Counted from the first letter of the stretch, positions 22,296 through 30,422 are shown. The stretch is DNA of 42,513 nucleotides from Ignavibacteria bacterium (GCA_016844745.1 JAERMQ010000045.1:1-42513), one strand, 5' to 3'. Notes: generated by a model from the sequence alone, not told the origin. A program made the numbers and translations.

Positions 22296-23819
22296 ATGGC
22301 AATCGTTTTAAATGGAGAAGGCTTAACAATTGAAAAACTCGTAGCAATAGCGAGGAGCAATGAAAAAATCGAACTATCTCAGGATGCAATAACCCGCATC
22401 AATACATGCAGAACAATGTTAGAACAAAAAATCGAAGCAAGGGAAATTATGTATGGGGTAAACACCGGTATAGGCGAATTTTCCGAAATAGTTTTAGACG
22501 ACGAACAAATCAAGCAATTCCAGAAATACCTGATATATAATCATTCTGCCGGCATAGGCGATCCAGCCCCGATTGAATACGTACGTGGAGCAATGGCAGC
22601 CCGGATTAACGTCCACGCTCACGGAAATTCCGGCTGCAGAAAAGAAATCACGCAAACTTATGTTGATATGTTGAATAAAGGTGTAACACCCGTCGTATGC
22701 CAGAAAGGTTCGGTCGGCGCCTGCGGAGACTTAGCTCCAATGTCGCAGATAGCCTTACTCCTGATGGGCGAAGGCGAAGCATATTTCGAGGGTGAACGCC
22801 TGCCAGGTTCGGTAGCAATGGAGAAAGCGGCAATTCCGGTACCGGGTTTGCAAGCGCGTGATGGATTGGCATCAATAAACGGGTCGAATCTTCTAACAGC
22901 AATGAGCGCCCTGCATATCTACGATTTCAACAGGTTTTTGAAACAAGCTGAAATAGCTGCTTCGATGACACTCGAATCTCTCCTGGCAAATATGAAGCCT
23001 TACGATATCAGGCTGCATCAGCTTCGAGGATTTGAAGGCGCATGCAGAAGCGCTAATGCGATAAAGAAATGTATCGAAGGCAGCGACCTGTTGACAGGCA
23101 AGATGAAAACAAAAGTACAGGATGCTTATTCAATGCGCTCGACTCCACAAGTAATAGGCGCAGCTCATGATTTACTACAATATGCCCGGAAGCAGGTTGA
23201 AATCGAATTGAACGGAGTTGGCGATAATCCGATATTTATTCCCGAAGATAATTTAACGCTAACGGGAGCAAATTTTCAGGGTTCTCCCGTTTCACTGCCA
23301 ATGGACATGGTTGGCGCTGCTATAACGATGGTATGCGTACTATCGGAGCGACGCTTAAATCGAATGCTCAATCCTGCATTAAGCGTTGGATTACCGGCGT
23401 TCTTAACTAAAGGTGCAGGTATGTATTCGGGTATGATGTTAAGTCAATATACAGCAGATTCGCTTATCGTCGAACAAAGGATTCTTTCAAATCCTGCTTC
23501 GATTCAGTCGATTCCAGCAGCAGCCGACCAGGAAGATTTTGTTTCCATGGGAATGAATACAGCAATCAAAAACGGACAAATTTTAGATAATGCTTATGGT
23601 ATTTTAGGAATCGAATTTATGGCAGCCGCACAGGCTCTCGATTTTCGTAATTTCACTAATGGTGTTGGCGTTACAACAGGCAGGCAAACAATTCGCAAGC
23701 ATGTTGAATTCTTAGATATTGACAGACCCCTATATTCCGACCATACGAAAATGAAAGAATTGGTGAAATCCTGCGAAATCCTGGAATCGGTTGAGAAAGA
23801 AGTTGGAAGTTTGGAATAA
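22296..23819 (+). CDS. Aromatic amino acid ammonia-lyase/aminomutase, HAL-type, with Ala-Cys-Gly MIO triad
   Basis: A 507-residue member of the histidine/phenylalanine/tyrosine ammonia-lyase family, which removes ammonia from an aromatic amino acid using an autocatalytically formed MIO group. The MIO triad in GSVGACGDLAP is Ala142-Cys143-Gly144 (codons GCC TGC GGA) instead of Ala-Ser-Gly. Other active-site positions are kept: Y53 (YGVNTGIGEF), H83 in NHSAG, N195 (INGSN), Y278/R281 (YSMRSTPQ), F327 (NFQGSP) and E413 (QEDFVSM). The N82-H83 pair resembles the HAL selectivity position, but NFQGSP and QEDF differ from HAL's NFH and QEDH, so the substrate is uncertain. The ATG at 22296 is chosen, with an AAAAAGGA just upstream; an in-frame ATG at 22218 lies within the palindrome. 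Confidence 0.9.
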   Translation: MAIVLNGEGLTIEKLVAIARSNEKIELSQDAITRINTCRTMLEQKIEAREIMYGVNTGIGEFSEIVLDDEQIKQFQKYLIYNHSAGIGDPAPIEYVRGAMAARINVHAHGNSGCRKEITQTYVDMLNKGVTPVVCQKGSVGACGDLAPMSQIALLLMGEGEAYFEGERLPGSVAMEKAAIPVPGLQARDGLASINGSNLLTAMSALHIYDFNRFLKQAEIAASMTLESLLANMKPYDIRLHQLRGFEGACRSANAIKKCIEGSDLLTGKMKTKVQDAYSMRSTPQVIGAAHDLLQYARKQVEIELNGVGDNPIFIPEDNLTLTGANFQGSPVSLPMDMVGAAITMVCVLSERRLNRMLNPALSVGLPAFLTKGAGMYSGMMLSQYTADSLIVEQRILSNPASIQSIPAAADQEDFVSMGMNTAIKNGQILDNAYGILGIEFMAAAQALDFRNFTNGVGVTTGRQTIRKHVEFLDIDRPLYSDHTKMKELVKSCEILESVEKEVGSLE

Positions 23820-23841
23820 TAAATTATAATAAAGGAAGAGA

Positions 23842-23934
23842 AATCCCCCCTACCCCCTTTTTCAAAGGGGGAACCGTTCTACTTCTACTTCTACTTCTAT
23901 GTTCTACTTCTAAAACCGGGGGTAGGGGGGGGTT
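23842..23934. repeat. C/G-tract palindrome with TTCTAC hexamers
   Basis: A left CCCCCCTACCCCC (23845-23857) is mirrored by GGGGGTAGGGGGG (23918-23930). An inner C5-T5/AAAGGGGG hairpin is also possible. The loop side holds a run of TTCTAC hexamers (about 23877-23910). The rest of the 259-bp gap before ptb is AT-rich and featureless. Confidence 0.9.
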
Positions 23935-24078
23935 CTCAACATCGAATTTATAGAAATATTAAATAAAATAGATGATCGTTAACTGATTTCAGATTTCTTA
24001 AAGATTGAAAGAATAAATTGATACTAAAAACAGTCCGGAATAAATAAAAATTCAGAAAATAAAAAAAAATTAGAAAAT

Positions 24079-24984
24079 ATGACACTTAAATCGTTAGATA
24101 AATTTCTCGATATAGCAAAGCACAAGTCAAAAAAAATAATTGCAGTCGCAGCAGCGGAAGATGAACCTGTGCTTCAAGCTATCAAAGCCGCCCGGAATGA
24201 AGGTATTGCCGATGCTGTTTTAGTTGGAAATAAAAACGCAATCCAGGAAATAGCTTCCAAGATTGAACTGGATTTAACCGGAATAGAAATAATCGAGGAA
24301 AGCAGACCTGCCGTTGCGAGCAGAATTTGCGTCCGGCTCGTACGGGAAGGCGCCTGCCAGATTTTGATGAAAGGATTAGTCGGCACGGCTGATTTCCTGC
24401 GCGCTATTCTCGATAAAGACACCGGATTGCGGAAAAGCGAGCTTCTAAGCCATTTGGCATTTTTCGACCCGAAATCATACCACAAATTAATCGCCATAAC
24501 CGATGCTGCTCAAAACATAGCGCCAACTTTTGAAGATAAAATTTCAATTTTGAAAAATTCCGTAGAGATGTTTCATAATTTAGGATCGAAGAATCCGAAA
24601 GTGGCTGTTGTTGCTGCCGTCGAAACGGTTAATCCGAAAATGGAAGCAACTGTTCATGCAGCAATGCTAACAATGATGAATAAAAGAGGACAAATAAAAG
24701 GTTGTGTTGTTGATGGTCCTCTTGGATTGGATAATTCAATTTCTAAGGAAGCGGCTGAGCATAAAGGTATAATCAGCGAAGTTGCCGGAGATGCCGACTT
24801 ACTCTTAGCGCCTGATATCGAAGTAGCTAATGTACTGTATAAAAGTCTTACTTACTTTGCCGGGGCATCTGTGGCAGGAGTTATTTTAGGCGCTGCCGTT
24901 CCTATTGTTTTAACATCCAGAGCCGATTCAGAGCGAAGCAAATTGCTCTCGATAGCACTCGCAGCAGGAGTGCATAGTGAATAA
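24079..24984 (+). CDS. ptb: Phosphate butyryltransferase
   Basis: A 301-residue PTA/PTB-fold enzyme that exchanges CoA for phosphate on butyryl-CoA or related branched acyl-CoA. Family features are the N-terminal AAAEDEPVLQAIKAARNEGIADAVLVGN, ILMKGLVGTADFLRAILDK, DGPLGLDNSIS and LTSRADSERSK near the C-terminus, which separate Ptb from Pta. Length is typical (about 300). It is paired with buk 243 bp downstream. The stop codon lies inside the first unit of a heptamer array, so the last residues (HSE) may derive from the repeat. Confidence 0.92.
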   Translation: MTLKSLDKFLDIAKHKSKKIIAVAAAEDEPVLQAIKAARNEGIADAVLVGNKNAIQEIASKIELDLTGIEIIEESRPAVASRICVRLVREGACQILMKGLVGTADFLRAILDKDTGLRKSELLSHLAFFDPKSYHKLIAITDAAQNIAPTFEDKISILKNSVEMFHNLGSKNPKVAVVAAVETVNPKMEATVHAAMLTMMNKRGQIKGCVVDGPLGLDNSISKEAAEHKGIISEVAGDADLLLAPDIEVANVLYKSLTYFAGASVAGVILGAAVPIVLTSRADSERSKLLSIALAAGVHSE

Positions 24985-25069
24985 TGAATGCTGAATGCTG
25001 AATTATGAATATGGAATAATGAATATCGAATGTCGAATAACGAATATCGAATATCGAATGTCGAATTGA
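24979..25069. repeat. Degenerate heptamer array, GAATNNN x13, overlapping the ptb stop
   Basis: Thirteen consecutive 7-bp units each start with GAAT, followed by variable triplets (AAT, GCT, GCT, TAT, ATG, AAT, ATC, GTC, AAC, ATC, ATC, GTC, TGA). The first unit contains the ptb stop codon (GAA TAA). Confidence 0.85.
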
Positions 25070-25098
25070 GACATTTGAAAATTAACCTAAAATGCAGT

Positions 25099-25175
25099 AA
25101 TGTCATTCTGAACTTGATTCAGAATCCACTCCCAGATAGGGTTTATGGATTCTGAACCAAGTTCAGAATGACAAT
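25099..25175. repeat. Palindromic element between ptb and buk (P3)
   Basis: 30-bp arms at 25099-25128 and 25146-25175 with two mismatches; the core GTCATTCTGAACTTG / CAAGTTCAGAATGAC is perfect. It shares the outer GTCATTC and inner GAATCCA ends with the P1/P2 palindromes but has a different middle. Confidence 0.9.
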
Positions 25176-25227
25176 TATCAATGGTCTCGAATAGATTAAT
25201 GAATTATCATATTTTAAAAAGAAAACA

Positions 25228-26298
25228 ATGAGGATATTGGCTATAAATCCGGGTTCTACTTCGACGAAAATCGCAGTATTCGATGACCTGAAGCCTGTTT
25301 TTACTGAAACATTGCGCCATTCAAGTGATGAACTCGCCGATTATAGAAATATTACAGACCAATACGAATTCAGAATAAGTATTATCATAAATTCGCTTAA
25401 TACTGCCGGTATAGCACTCGAATCAATGAATGCGGTTGTTGGCAGGGGTGGATTAATCAAACCCATTCCAGGCGGTGTTTATGAGGTTAATGAGGCTATG
25501 CTGGAAGATTTGCATAAGGGAATTATGGGCGAACATGCCTCGAATCTCGGTGGGTTGATTGCCAACAAAATTGCAAGCACAATTGGAAAAAATGTTCGCG
25601 CATATATTGTTGACCCGGTTGTTGTTGATGAAATGCATGAATTAGCAAGGATATCGGGTTGTCCGGCGCTCCCAAGAGCCAGCATCTTTCATGCATTGAA
25701 TCAAAAAGCTGTGGCACGACGCTATTCACGCGAAATTGGCAGGAAATACACTGAGATCGATTTAATAGTTGTTCATTTGGGAGGCGGCATAACCGTTGGC
25801 GCTCACAGGCACGGGAAGGTTATTGATGTAAATAATGGTTTAGACGGCGATGGTCCGTTTTCTCCGGAGCGCTGCGGGAGTGTGCCGGTTGGTGCATTGG
25901 CAAGACTTTGTTTTTCCGGTCAGTATCAATTGCATCAGGTAAAGAAATATATAACCGGTTTGGGTGGTTTGGTTGCATATTTGAATACAAACGATGCATC
26001 GTCAGTTGAAAAGATGATTGATTTGAATGACGAGCATGCGAAGTTAATATATGAAGCGATGGCATACCAGATAGCAAAGGAAGTCGGTGCATTAGCAACC
26101 GTTTTTTATGGGAAGCTTGATGCAATCCTGATTACAGGGGGACTGGCTCATTCGAAAATGCTGATTGATTGGATTTCGTCCCGAATATCATTTATCGCTC
26201 CAATAAAGGTATATCCAGGCGAAGATGAAATGACGGCTTTAGTTGAAGGTGTTTTCTATGGGGTTAACGGCGAAGTGCCGATAAGGACTTACTTGTAA
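25228..26298 (+). CDS. buk: Butyrate kinase
   Basis: A 356-residue ASKHA-fold acyl kinase forming a carboxylic acid and ATP from butyryl phosphate or a related acyl phosphate. Diagnostic motifs are NPGSTSTKIAVFDD (7-20), VVGRGGLIKPIPGGVYEVN, VHLGGGITVGAHRHG, GPFSPERCGSVP and ILITGGLAHSKM. It is shorter than AckA and of normal Buk length (about 355). With ptb it makes a second substrate-level phosphorylation pair. Enzymes of this pair also accept isobutyrate or isovalerate, so butyrate is not certain as the product. Confidence 0.94.
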   Translation: MRILAINPGSTSTKIAVFDDLKPVFTETLRHSSDELADYRNITDQYEFRISIIINSLNTAGIALESMNAVVGRGGLIKPIPGGVYEVNEAMLEDLHKGIMGEHASNLGGLIANKIASTIGKNVRAYIVDPVVVDEMHELARISGCPALPRASIFHALNQKAVARRYSREIGRKYTEIDLIVVHLGGGITVGAHRHGKVIDVNNGLDGDGPFSPERCGSVPVGALARLCFSGQYQLHQVKKYITGLGGLVAYLNTNDASSVEKMIDLNDEHAKLIYEAMAYQIAKEVGALATVFYGKLDAILITGGLAHSKMLIDWISSRISFIAPIKVYPGEDEMTALVEGVFYGVNGEVPIRTYL

Positions 26299-26311
26299 TA
26301 TTATAAAAAGC

Positions 26312-26444
26312 TGTCTGAACTGGGATTAAGCTGATTGTTCTGATTAATCTGATAAAATCAATGTAATAAAATAAATCAGCTATTCCAAATGAGGACAATT
26401 TCATCATGTTTAGCATATTATTCAGCTTAATCCAGGTTTAGACA
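26312..26444. repeat. Inverted repeat (TGTCTGAA family) between convergent genes
   Basis: The arms tgtctgaactgggattaagc (from 26312) and its near reverse complement ending at 26444 match at 20 of 23 positions, separated by 87 nt. It sits between buk (plus) and the DUF2283 gene (minus) and carries the same TGTCTGAA core as the repeat around ccoH. Confidence 0.8.
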
Positions 26445-26450
26445 AATGGT

Positions 26451-26660
26451 TTATGCAAATTCCAATTCGGTATAAATAGGAATATCATTTTTCATTTTGC
26501 TAATTCCTATAAAAGAATATCCAATAATATTTCCGGATTCATCAACCCTTTGCAAAACATTATCATTTTCTGTCTCTATCATATATCCAGGAGCATCCGA
26601 TAGCAAAACTTCAAGGAAATCACCTTCCTTGTCGTACCAAATCTTTAATTTTTTTGCCAT
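26451..26660 (-). CDS. DUF2283-family small protein
   Basis: A 69-residue protein matching the DUF2283 pattern as I recall it: IWYDKEGDFLEVLLSD (7-22), an acidic middle and VDESGNIIGYSFIGISK (38-54). The function is not established. The family often occurs next to small genes of toxin-like or phage-nuclease type, which suggests an antitoxin-like or regulatory role here, but that is inference. Its start overlaps the end of the upstream gene by 16 bp, implying coupled translation. Confidence 0.75.
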   Translation of the reverse strand: MAKKLKIWYDKEGDFLEVLLSDAPGYMIETENDNVLQRVDESGNIIGYSFIGISKMKNDIPIYTELEFA

Positions 26661-26956
26661 ATTAATTTACCCTTTGGTATTTTATTAATTAAAAAGGACG
26701 TAATTATAAACGAATCATTTTCATTTTCTTTAACAACAACACAAAGATATTTCCCTCCAAATTTCTTAGTCAAATAATATTTATTATATAAAGTTACCTC
26801 TTCGTCCTGAAGTGACTGTACTACATAATCGGGCATTAATAAAGTATCTTCGATGTTTTCAATCATATCAGACATCTCAGGATGTAATAAAATATGTTGC
26901 CTCCTTTCTTCAGTCAATCTAATTTGAGAACCTAAATAATCTTTAAAAATTTTCAT
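26645..26956 (-). CDS. Small protein paired with DUF2283, possible RelE/PBECR-like nuclease
   Basis: A 103-residue soluble protein (MKIFKDYLGSQIRLTEERRQ...). It has a predicted helix with TEERRQHILLHPEM, then DYVVQSLQDEEVTLYNKYY, and a beta-rich end GGKYLCVVVKENENDSFIITSFLI. The pattern recalls small PBECR/RelE-fold nucleases that occur beside DUF2283 proteins, but this is from memory and unverified; no catalytic residue can be assigned with confidence. The ATG at 26956 is preferred over a TTG at 26965. It is the first gene of a two-gene minus-strand unit. Confidence 0.6.
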   Translation of the reverse strand: MKIFKDYLGSQIRLTEERRQHILLHPEMSDMIENIEDTLLMPDYVVQSLQDEEVTLYNKYYLTKKFGGKYLCVVVKENENDSFIITSFLINKIPKGKLIWQKN

Positions 26957-27150
26957 ATAGACCAATTAAAATCCATATCATTTTTATCATCTTTTCATTT
27001 TGATAGACGATGCTTCATGCTTTTAATTTATACTTTTCCATTCTCGCAATAAAATATTTGATGGAATTAAAACAATGAATAAAATAAACTTTTTAACACT
27101 CCGTCAAATTATTTATAGCAACTTAATAATATTTGATTGGAGTTGGTTAA

Positions 27151-28053
27151 ATGAAATCAATCCTGATTATTGCTCTGCTTTTTACATTTGCAATTTTAAA
27201 TTCATGTAAAGAAGACTCTAATCCATTACCTTCGGAAAATAAAATAACAGTTTCTACATTTTCACCAACGAGCGGGTATGCTAATTCTCAAGTTACTTTG
27301 TACGGTAAGAATCTTTTATTGGATTCATTAGTAAATGTCTTTTTTAATGATAAAACAGCTAAAATTATTTCAAAATCGAATGATTCGTTAGTTATCTTTG
27401 TACCCGATAGTTTGCAGGGGGAAGTAAGGATAAGCATTCAATTCAGTAAAAATAAATATGTTTATGGAACAAAATTTGTAGTCCAAAAGCCCTTTTTCGA
27501 TTATTCAGGATTAAATAGGTTTGAAATGTTATTTAAAAATTTACATATTATTTATCGGGATTATTATTATTATCAATATAAATTTGATCCACCTTATTCA
27601 TCTGAATATTTTAGTGAATTATATAATTATAGAAAGAATTTTACAGGAAATTTTACTCTTAAAATAACTGAATTAAACCAAAATGAATTTAATATGTCTT
27701 GTGATGGTTATTTATTATCATCTAATTTAAAATTTAAAGTTGATGAAGCAAATAAGAAAATTATATATCTTGATTATAAAGAATTTGGAAGAGTAGTAAA
27801 CACGGACCCTTATATAACTGAAACTTGGAGTATGAAAATAAATTTGCGTGATGTAACAGCAGAGTTTTATCCTGATTCATTAATCCAAATTTCTCTTGTA
27901 GGTAAGGGAATAAATTCATTCATTGACACATTAAATTTTACTAAAAATGGAGCCAATAATCGACCTTATCATCACGATTATTATATACGTGAAATCAAGC
28001 AACTATTACCATCAACAGATAGCACCAGTTTGATATTTAAGATTTATAAGTAG
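27151..28053 (+). CDS. Lipoprotein with an IPT/TIG domain
   Basis: A 300-residue predicted lipoprotein. The signal ends in the lipobox LNSC, with Cys19 to be acylated. Residues about 32-112 look like an IPT/TIG immunoglobulin-like domain (FSPTSGYANSQVTLYGKNL ... KIISKSNDSLVIFVPD). The remaining 190 residues are rich in Tyr, Asn and Lys and match nothing I recognise. It is likely surface or outer-membrane associated. The gene is markedly more AT-rich than its metabolic neighbours, as are the flanking small genes. Confidence 0.7.
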   Translation: MKSILIIALLFTFAILNSCKEDSNPLPSENKITVSTFSPTSGYANSQVTLYGKNLLLDSLVNVFFNDKTAKIISKSNDSLVIFVPDSLQGEVRISIQFSKNKYVYGTKFVVQKPFFDYSGLNRFEMLFKNLHIIYRDYYYYQYKFDPPYSSEYFSELYNYRKNFTGNFTLKITELNQNEFNMSCDGYLLSSNLKFKVDEANKKIIYLDYKEFGRVVNTDPYITETWSMKINLRDVTAEFYPDSLIQISLVGKGINSFIDTLNFTKNGANNRPYHHDYYIREIKQLLPSTDSTSLIFKIYK

Positions 28054-28126
28054 AAATTTAAATTATAAATTATTATAAAATAAAAGTTCAGGTTTCATAT
28101 TATCTAAGAAATTATTAAATTGACTA

Positions 28127-28525
28127 ATGGATGAAGTTGAGAAAATAGAATATTGGTTGGATTTGGCAGAATACGACTTGGGTGTTGCTGAATCTTTATT
28201 TAGGGATAAGAAATATCTTTATGTCGGTTTTTTCTGTCATTTAATTATTGAAAAAACACTGAAGGCATATTACTGGTATAAACTCAAATCAGAACCGCCC
28301 TTTACTCATAATCTGGTTTTATTAGCCGATAAATCCGGATTGATTACCGAATTAACAGATGAGCAAATCAGATTCTTGAATATGTTAATACCTTTGAATA
28401 TTGATGGAAGGTATCCTTCAGATAAGCAATTATTGATGCAACAGTTAACTGAAGATAGAATTATTGATATTTTAAACCAGACAAAAAGTTTGCAAAAATG
28501 GATAAAGGGATTGATAAAATTTTAA
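28127..28525 (+). CDS. HEPN-domain protein (toxin-like partner of MNT)
   Basis: A 132-residue, mostly helical HEPN protein: KIEYWLDLAEYDLGVAESLF at the N-terminus, then FCHLIIEKTLKAYYW, FTHNLVLL and the motif DGRYPSDKQLL near residues 96-106. HEPN proteins paired with MNT form type VII toxin-antitoxin-like modules in which HEPN is the RNase or toxin. I do not see a clean Rx4-6H active site, so RNase activity is uncertain. Its 3' end overlaps the MNT gene start by 28 bp, a typical coupled arrangement. Confidence 0.85.
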   Translation: MDEVEKIEYWLDLAEYDLGVAESLFRDKKYLYVGFFCHLIIEKTLKAYYWYKLKSEPPFTHNLVLLADKSGLITELTDEQIRFLNMLIPLNIDGRYPSDKQLLMQQLTEDRIIDILNQTKSLQKWIKGLIKF

Positions 28526-28809
28526 AAGAATTTGTTTTGAAAGCAAATGAGTTCATTTCATCCGATGAAATCTACCTTTTTGGTTCTTATGCCAAAGGGA
28601 CACAAAAACCTGATTCGGATATTGATATAGCAATAATAATGAATAATTTCACCGGCGATTATTTAGACAATTCTGCGCAATTATTCTCTATTGTTTCAAA
28701 AATTGACTATCGAATAGAACCAGTGTTATTAATAAAATCTTATGATAAACCTGGCTTTATTGACCACATTAAAAGTTATGGTAAGAGACTTTATCCTATT
28801 GAGGATTAA
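28498..28809 (+). CDS. MNT-type minimal nucleotidyltransferase (antitoxin-like)
   Basis: A 103-residue nucleotidyltransferase with the Pol-beta-type motif LFGSYAKGTQKPDSDIDIAI (27-46), containing GSxAxG and the paired Asp of SDIDIAI. MntA-type proteins neutralise HEPN toxins, in studied cases by adding AMP. All core residues of the GS/DxD site are present. The gene overlaps the HEPN gene by 28 bp and ends 22 bp from the convergent hydrolase gene. Confidence 0.9.
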   Translation: MDKGIDKILKEFVLKANEFISSDEIYLFGSYAKGTQKPDSDIDIAIIMNNFTGDYLDNSAQLFSIVSKIDYRIEPVLLIKSYDKPGFIDHIKSYGKRLYPIED

Positions 28810-28831
28810 TGAATCTCAATGAAAAAAAATT

Positions 28832-30259
28832 TTACTTCGCTTCAATCCTGTTTTTTAGAATTCCCTTTTGAATAGTTTGAAATTTATCATTATTCTTCAA
28901 TTGCTCAAAAACTTTATCACTGTCAATTGTGGCAATATCGTCGTAACCGGCAGCGACAGCCTTATCGAGATAATCCAATGCTTCATCCAATTTTCCTTTT
29001 GCAGCGGATAAGCGAGCCCGAAGATAGTGCAGGTCGGGATTTTCGGGGTCAACCATTTCATAAAGGTCGGTAAATCCTTTTGCATTATCGATATTTCCGA
29101 CATTCAATTCATTAATCGAATACATAAACGATAACAGGCTCAATGTGCTTTGAATCCTGATTAATGAAAATTTTTTATCGGTATTTTTTGTTGATTTTAT
29201 ATCCTTTTTAAGATTTTGCACCATCTTTTTCAATTGGTTAAAATCTTTATTGTTAAATGCCTGAGAGAACCTGATTCTGCCTTCGGCTTCAATGCTATCG
29301 AATTGTTTTTTTTGTGCAATATATGATTTATATTCGTTTGTATTTCCGTGTTCATAAATTAATTTTTTGTATTCGGAAACATCAATTAATCCTCCGAAGG
29401 TACTTACTATTTTCATGTAATATTCAATATTAGCATCAACAGGTAATCCAACATTACGGTTCTGTGAAATCTTAGCATTCAAGCGGTTCATCAGTGATGA
29501 TGTTAGATCAGCGTTTTTTGCAACCAATCCTTTTTTCATTGCAGATATTTCGAGCCGTTCAAAGGCTTCCATGATTACATCATCCGGTGACCAATCATGT
29601 TTGCCGTTAAAATAAATAAAATAATTACTCATCTCCCATTCATTCATCCGGGCTTCTAAATTCTGCATTTCGGAGTAGTTAAAATCAGCATTACCCACAC
29701 ACCCTATATATTCAAAATTTGTCTTTTCAGGCTTTGAATTATTAGGTAATCCGGCAGCACATGCAATTACCCCTTCAATATTACCGGATAATATAGCTAC
29801 AGATGCGGCAACACGAGCGCCACCTGAAAAACCTGCCGTATATACTCTCCGAACATCGATTGAGAATTTATTATATGTATCCTCAAAAAGAACATCTAAT
29901 GAGCGCTGGATTTCCTGCCATGTGAGCTTATTCCTGATAATATTCGAGCCGATAACAATCCATCCGAATTTTTCAGCGGCATTGCAGAATTTATTGACAG
30001 CCAAGGCTCCTCGTGCTTTCGGGTCGAACACATAAATAATCGGGAATTTCTCCGTAATCTTATATTTCTTTGGCAAATAATAAGAGTATGTTTGCGAGGA
30101 GTCGCTGCTGCACTTCATTTCCGGCACCGTAACGGCATGAGGATAGATGTCTGCCTGAATGATGACTCTTTTATTATTTGGATTTTGCTCCTGCGAATTG
30201 CAACTGCTGATGGGTGTAGTGAAAATTAATATGATGAATAATATTTTTTGATATTTCAT
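28832..30259 (-). CDS. Alpha/beta-hydrolase-like lipoprotein with C-terminal TPR region
   Basis: A 475-residue exported protein with lipobox ISSC (Cys20). Residues about 55-240 look like an alpha/beta-hydrolase: IIYVFDPKARG, the nucleophile elbow GFSGGAR (Ser145 in GxSxG) and a plausible catalytic His in GKHDWSPDD (H221). The C-terminal part (about 390-470) resembles tetratricopeptide repeats (DPENPDLHYLRARLSAAKGKLDEALDYLDKAVAAGY). An esterase or peptidase role is possible, but the substrate is unknown. It is preceded by a perfect 38-bp palindrome. Confidence 0.7.
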   Translation of the reverse strand: MKYQKILFIILIFTTPISSCNSQEQNPNNKRVIIQADIYPHAVTVPEMKCSSDSSQTYSYYLPKKYKITEKFPIIYVFDPKARGALAVNKFCNAAEKFGWIVIGSNIIRNKLTWQEIQRSLDVLFEDTYNKFSIDVRRVYTAGFSGGARVAASVAILSGNIEGVIACAAGLPNNSKPEKTNFEYIGCVGNADFNYSEMQNLEARMNEWEMSNYFIYFNGKHDWSPDDVIMEAFERLEISAMKKGLVAKNADLTSSLMNRLNAKISQNRNVGLPVDANIEYYMKIVSTFGGLIDVSEYKKLIYEHGNTNEYKSYIAQKKQFDSIEAEGRIRFSQAFNNKDFNQLKKMVQNLKKDIKSTKNTDKKFSLIRIQSTLSLLSFMYSINELNVGNIDNAKGFTDLYEMVDPENPDLHYLRARLSAAKGKLDEALDYLDKAVAAGYDDIATIDSDKVFEQLKNNDKFQTIQKGILKNRIEAK

Positions 30260-30332
30260 TTGCTACTCCATAAAATCAGAATCATTATAAATTTTAGAAA
30301 TGTCATTCCTGCATTAGAGGCTGTTTAAATTT

Positions 30333-30422
30333 CAAGAAGAATGTCATTCAGAACGAAGTGAAGAATCCAGAAACAACATTGGGACTGGATTCTTCACTTC
30401 GTTCTGAATGACATTCTTCTTG
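30333..30422. repeat. Perfect 38-bp palindrome (P2 family)
   Basis: Arms 30333-30370 and 30385-30422 are exact reverse complements with a 14-nt loop. The core reads GTCATTCAGAACGAAGTG then AAGAATCCAG. It lies between two minus-strand genes, downstream of lptD. Confidence 0.97.
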
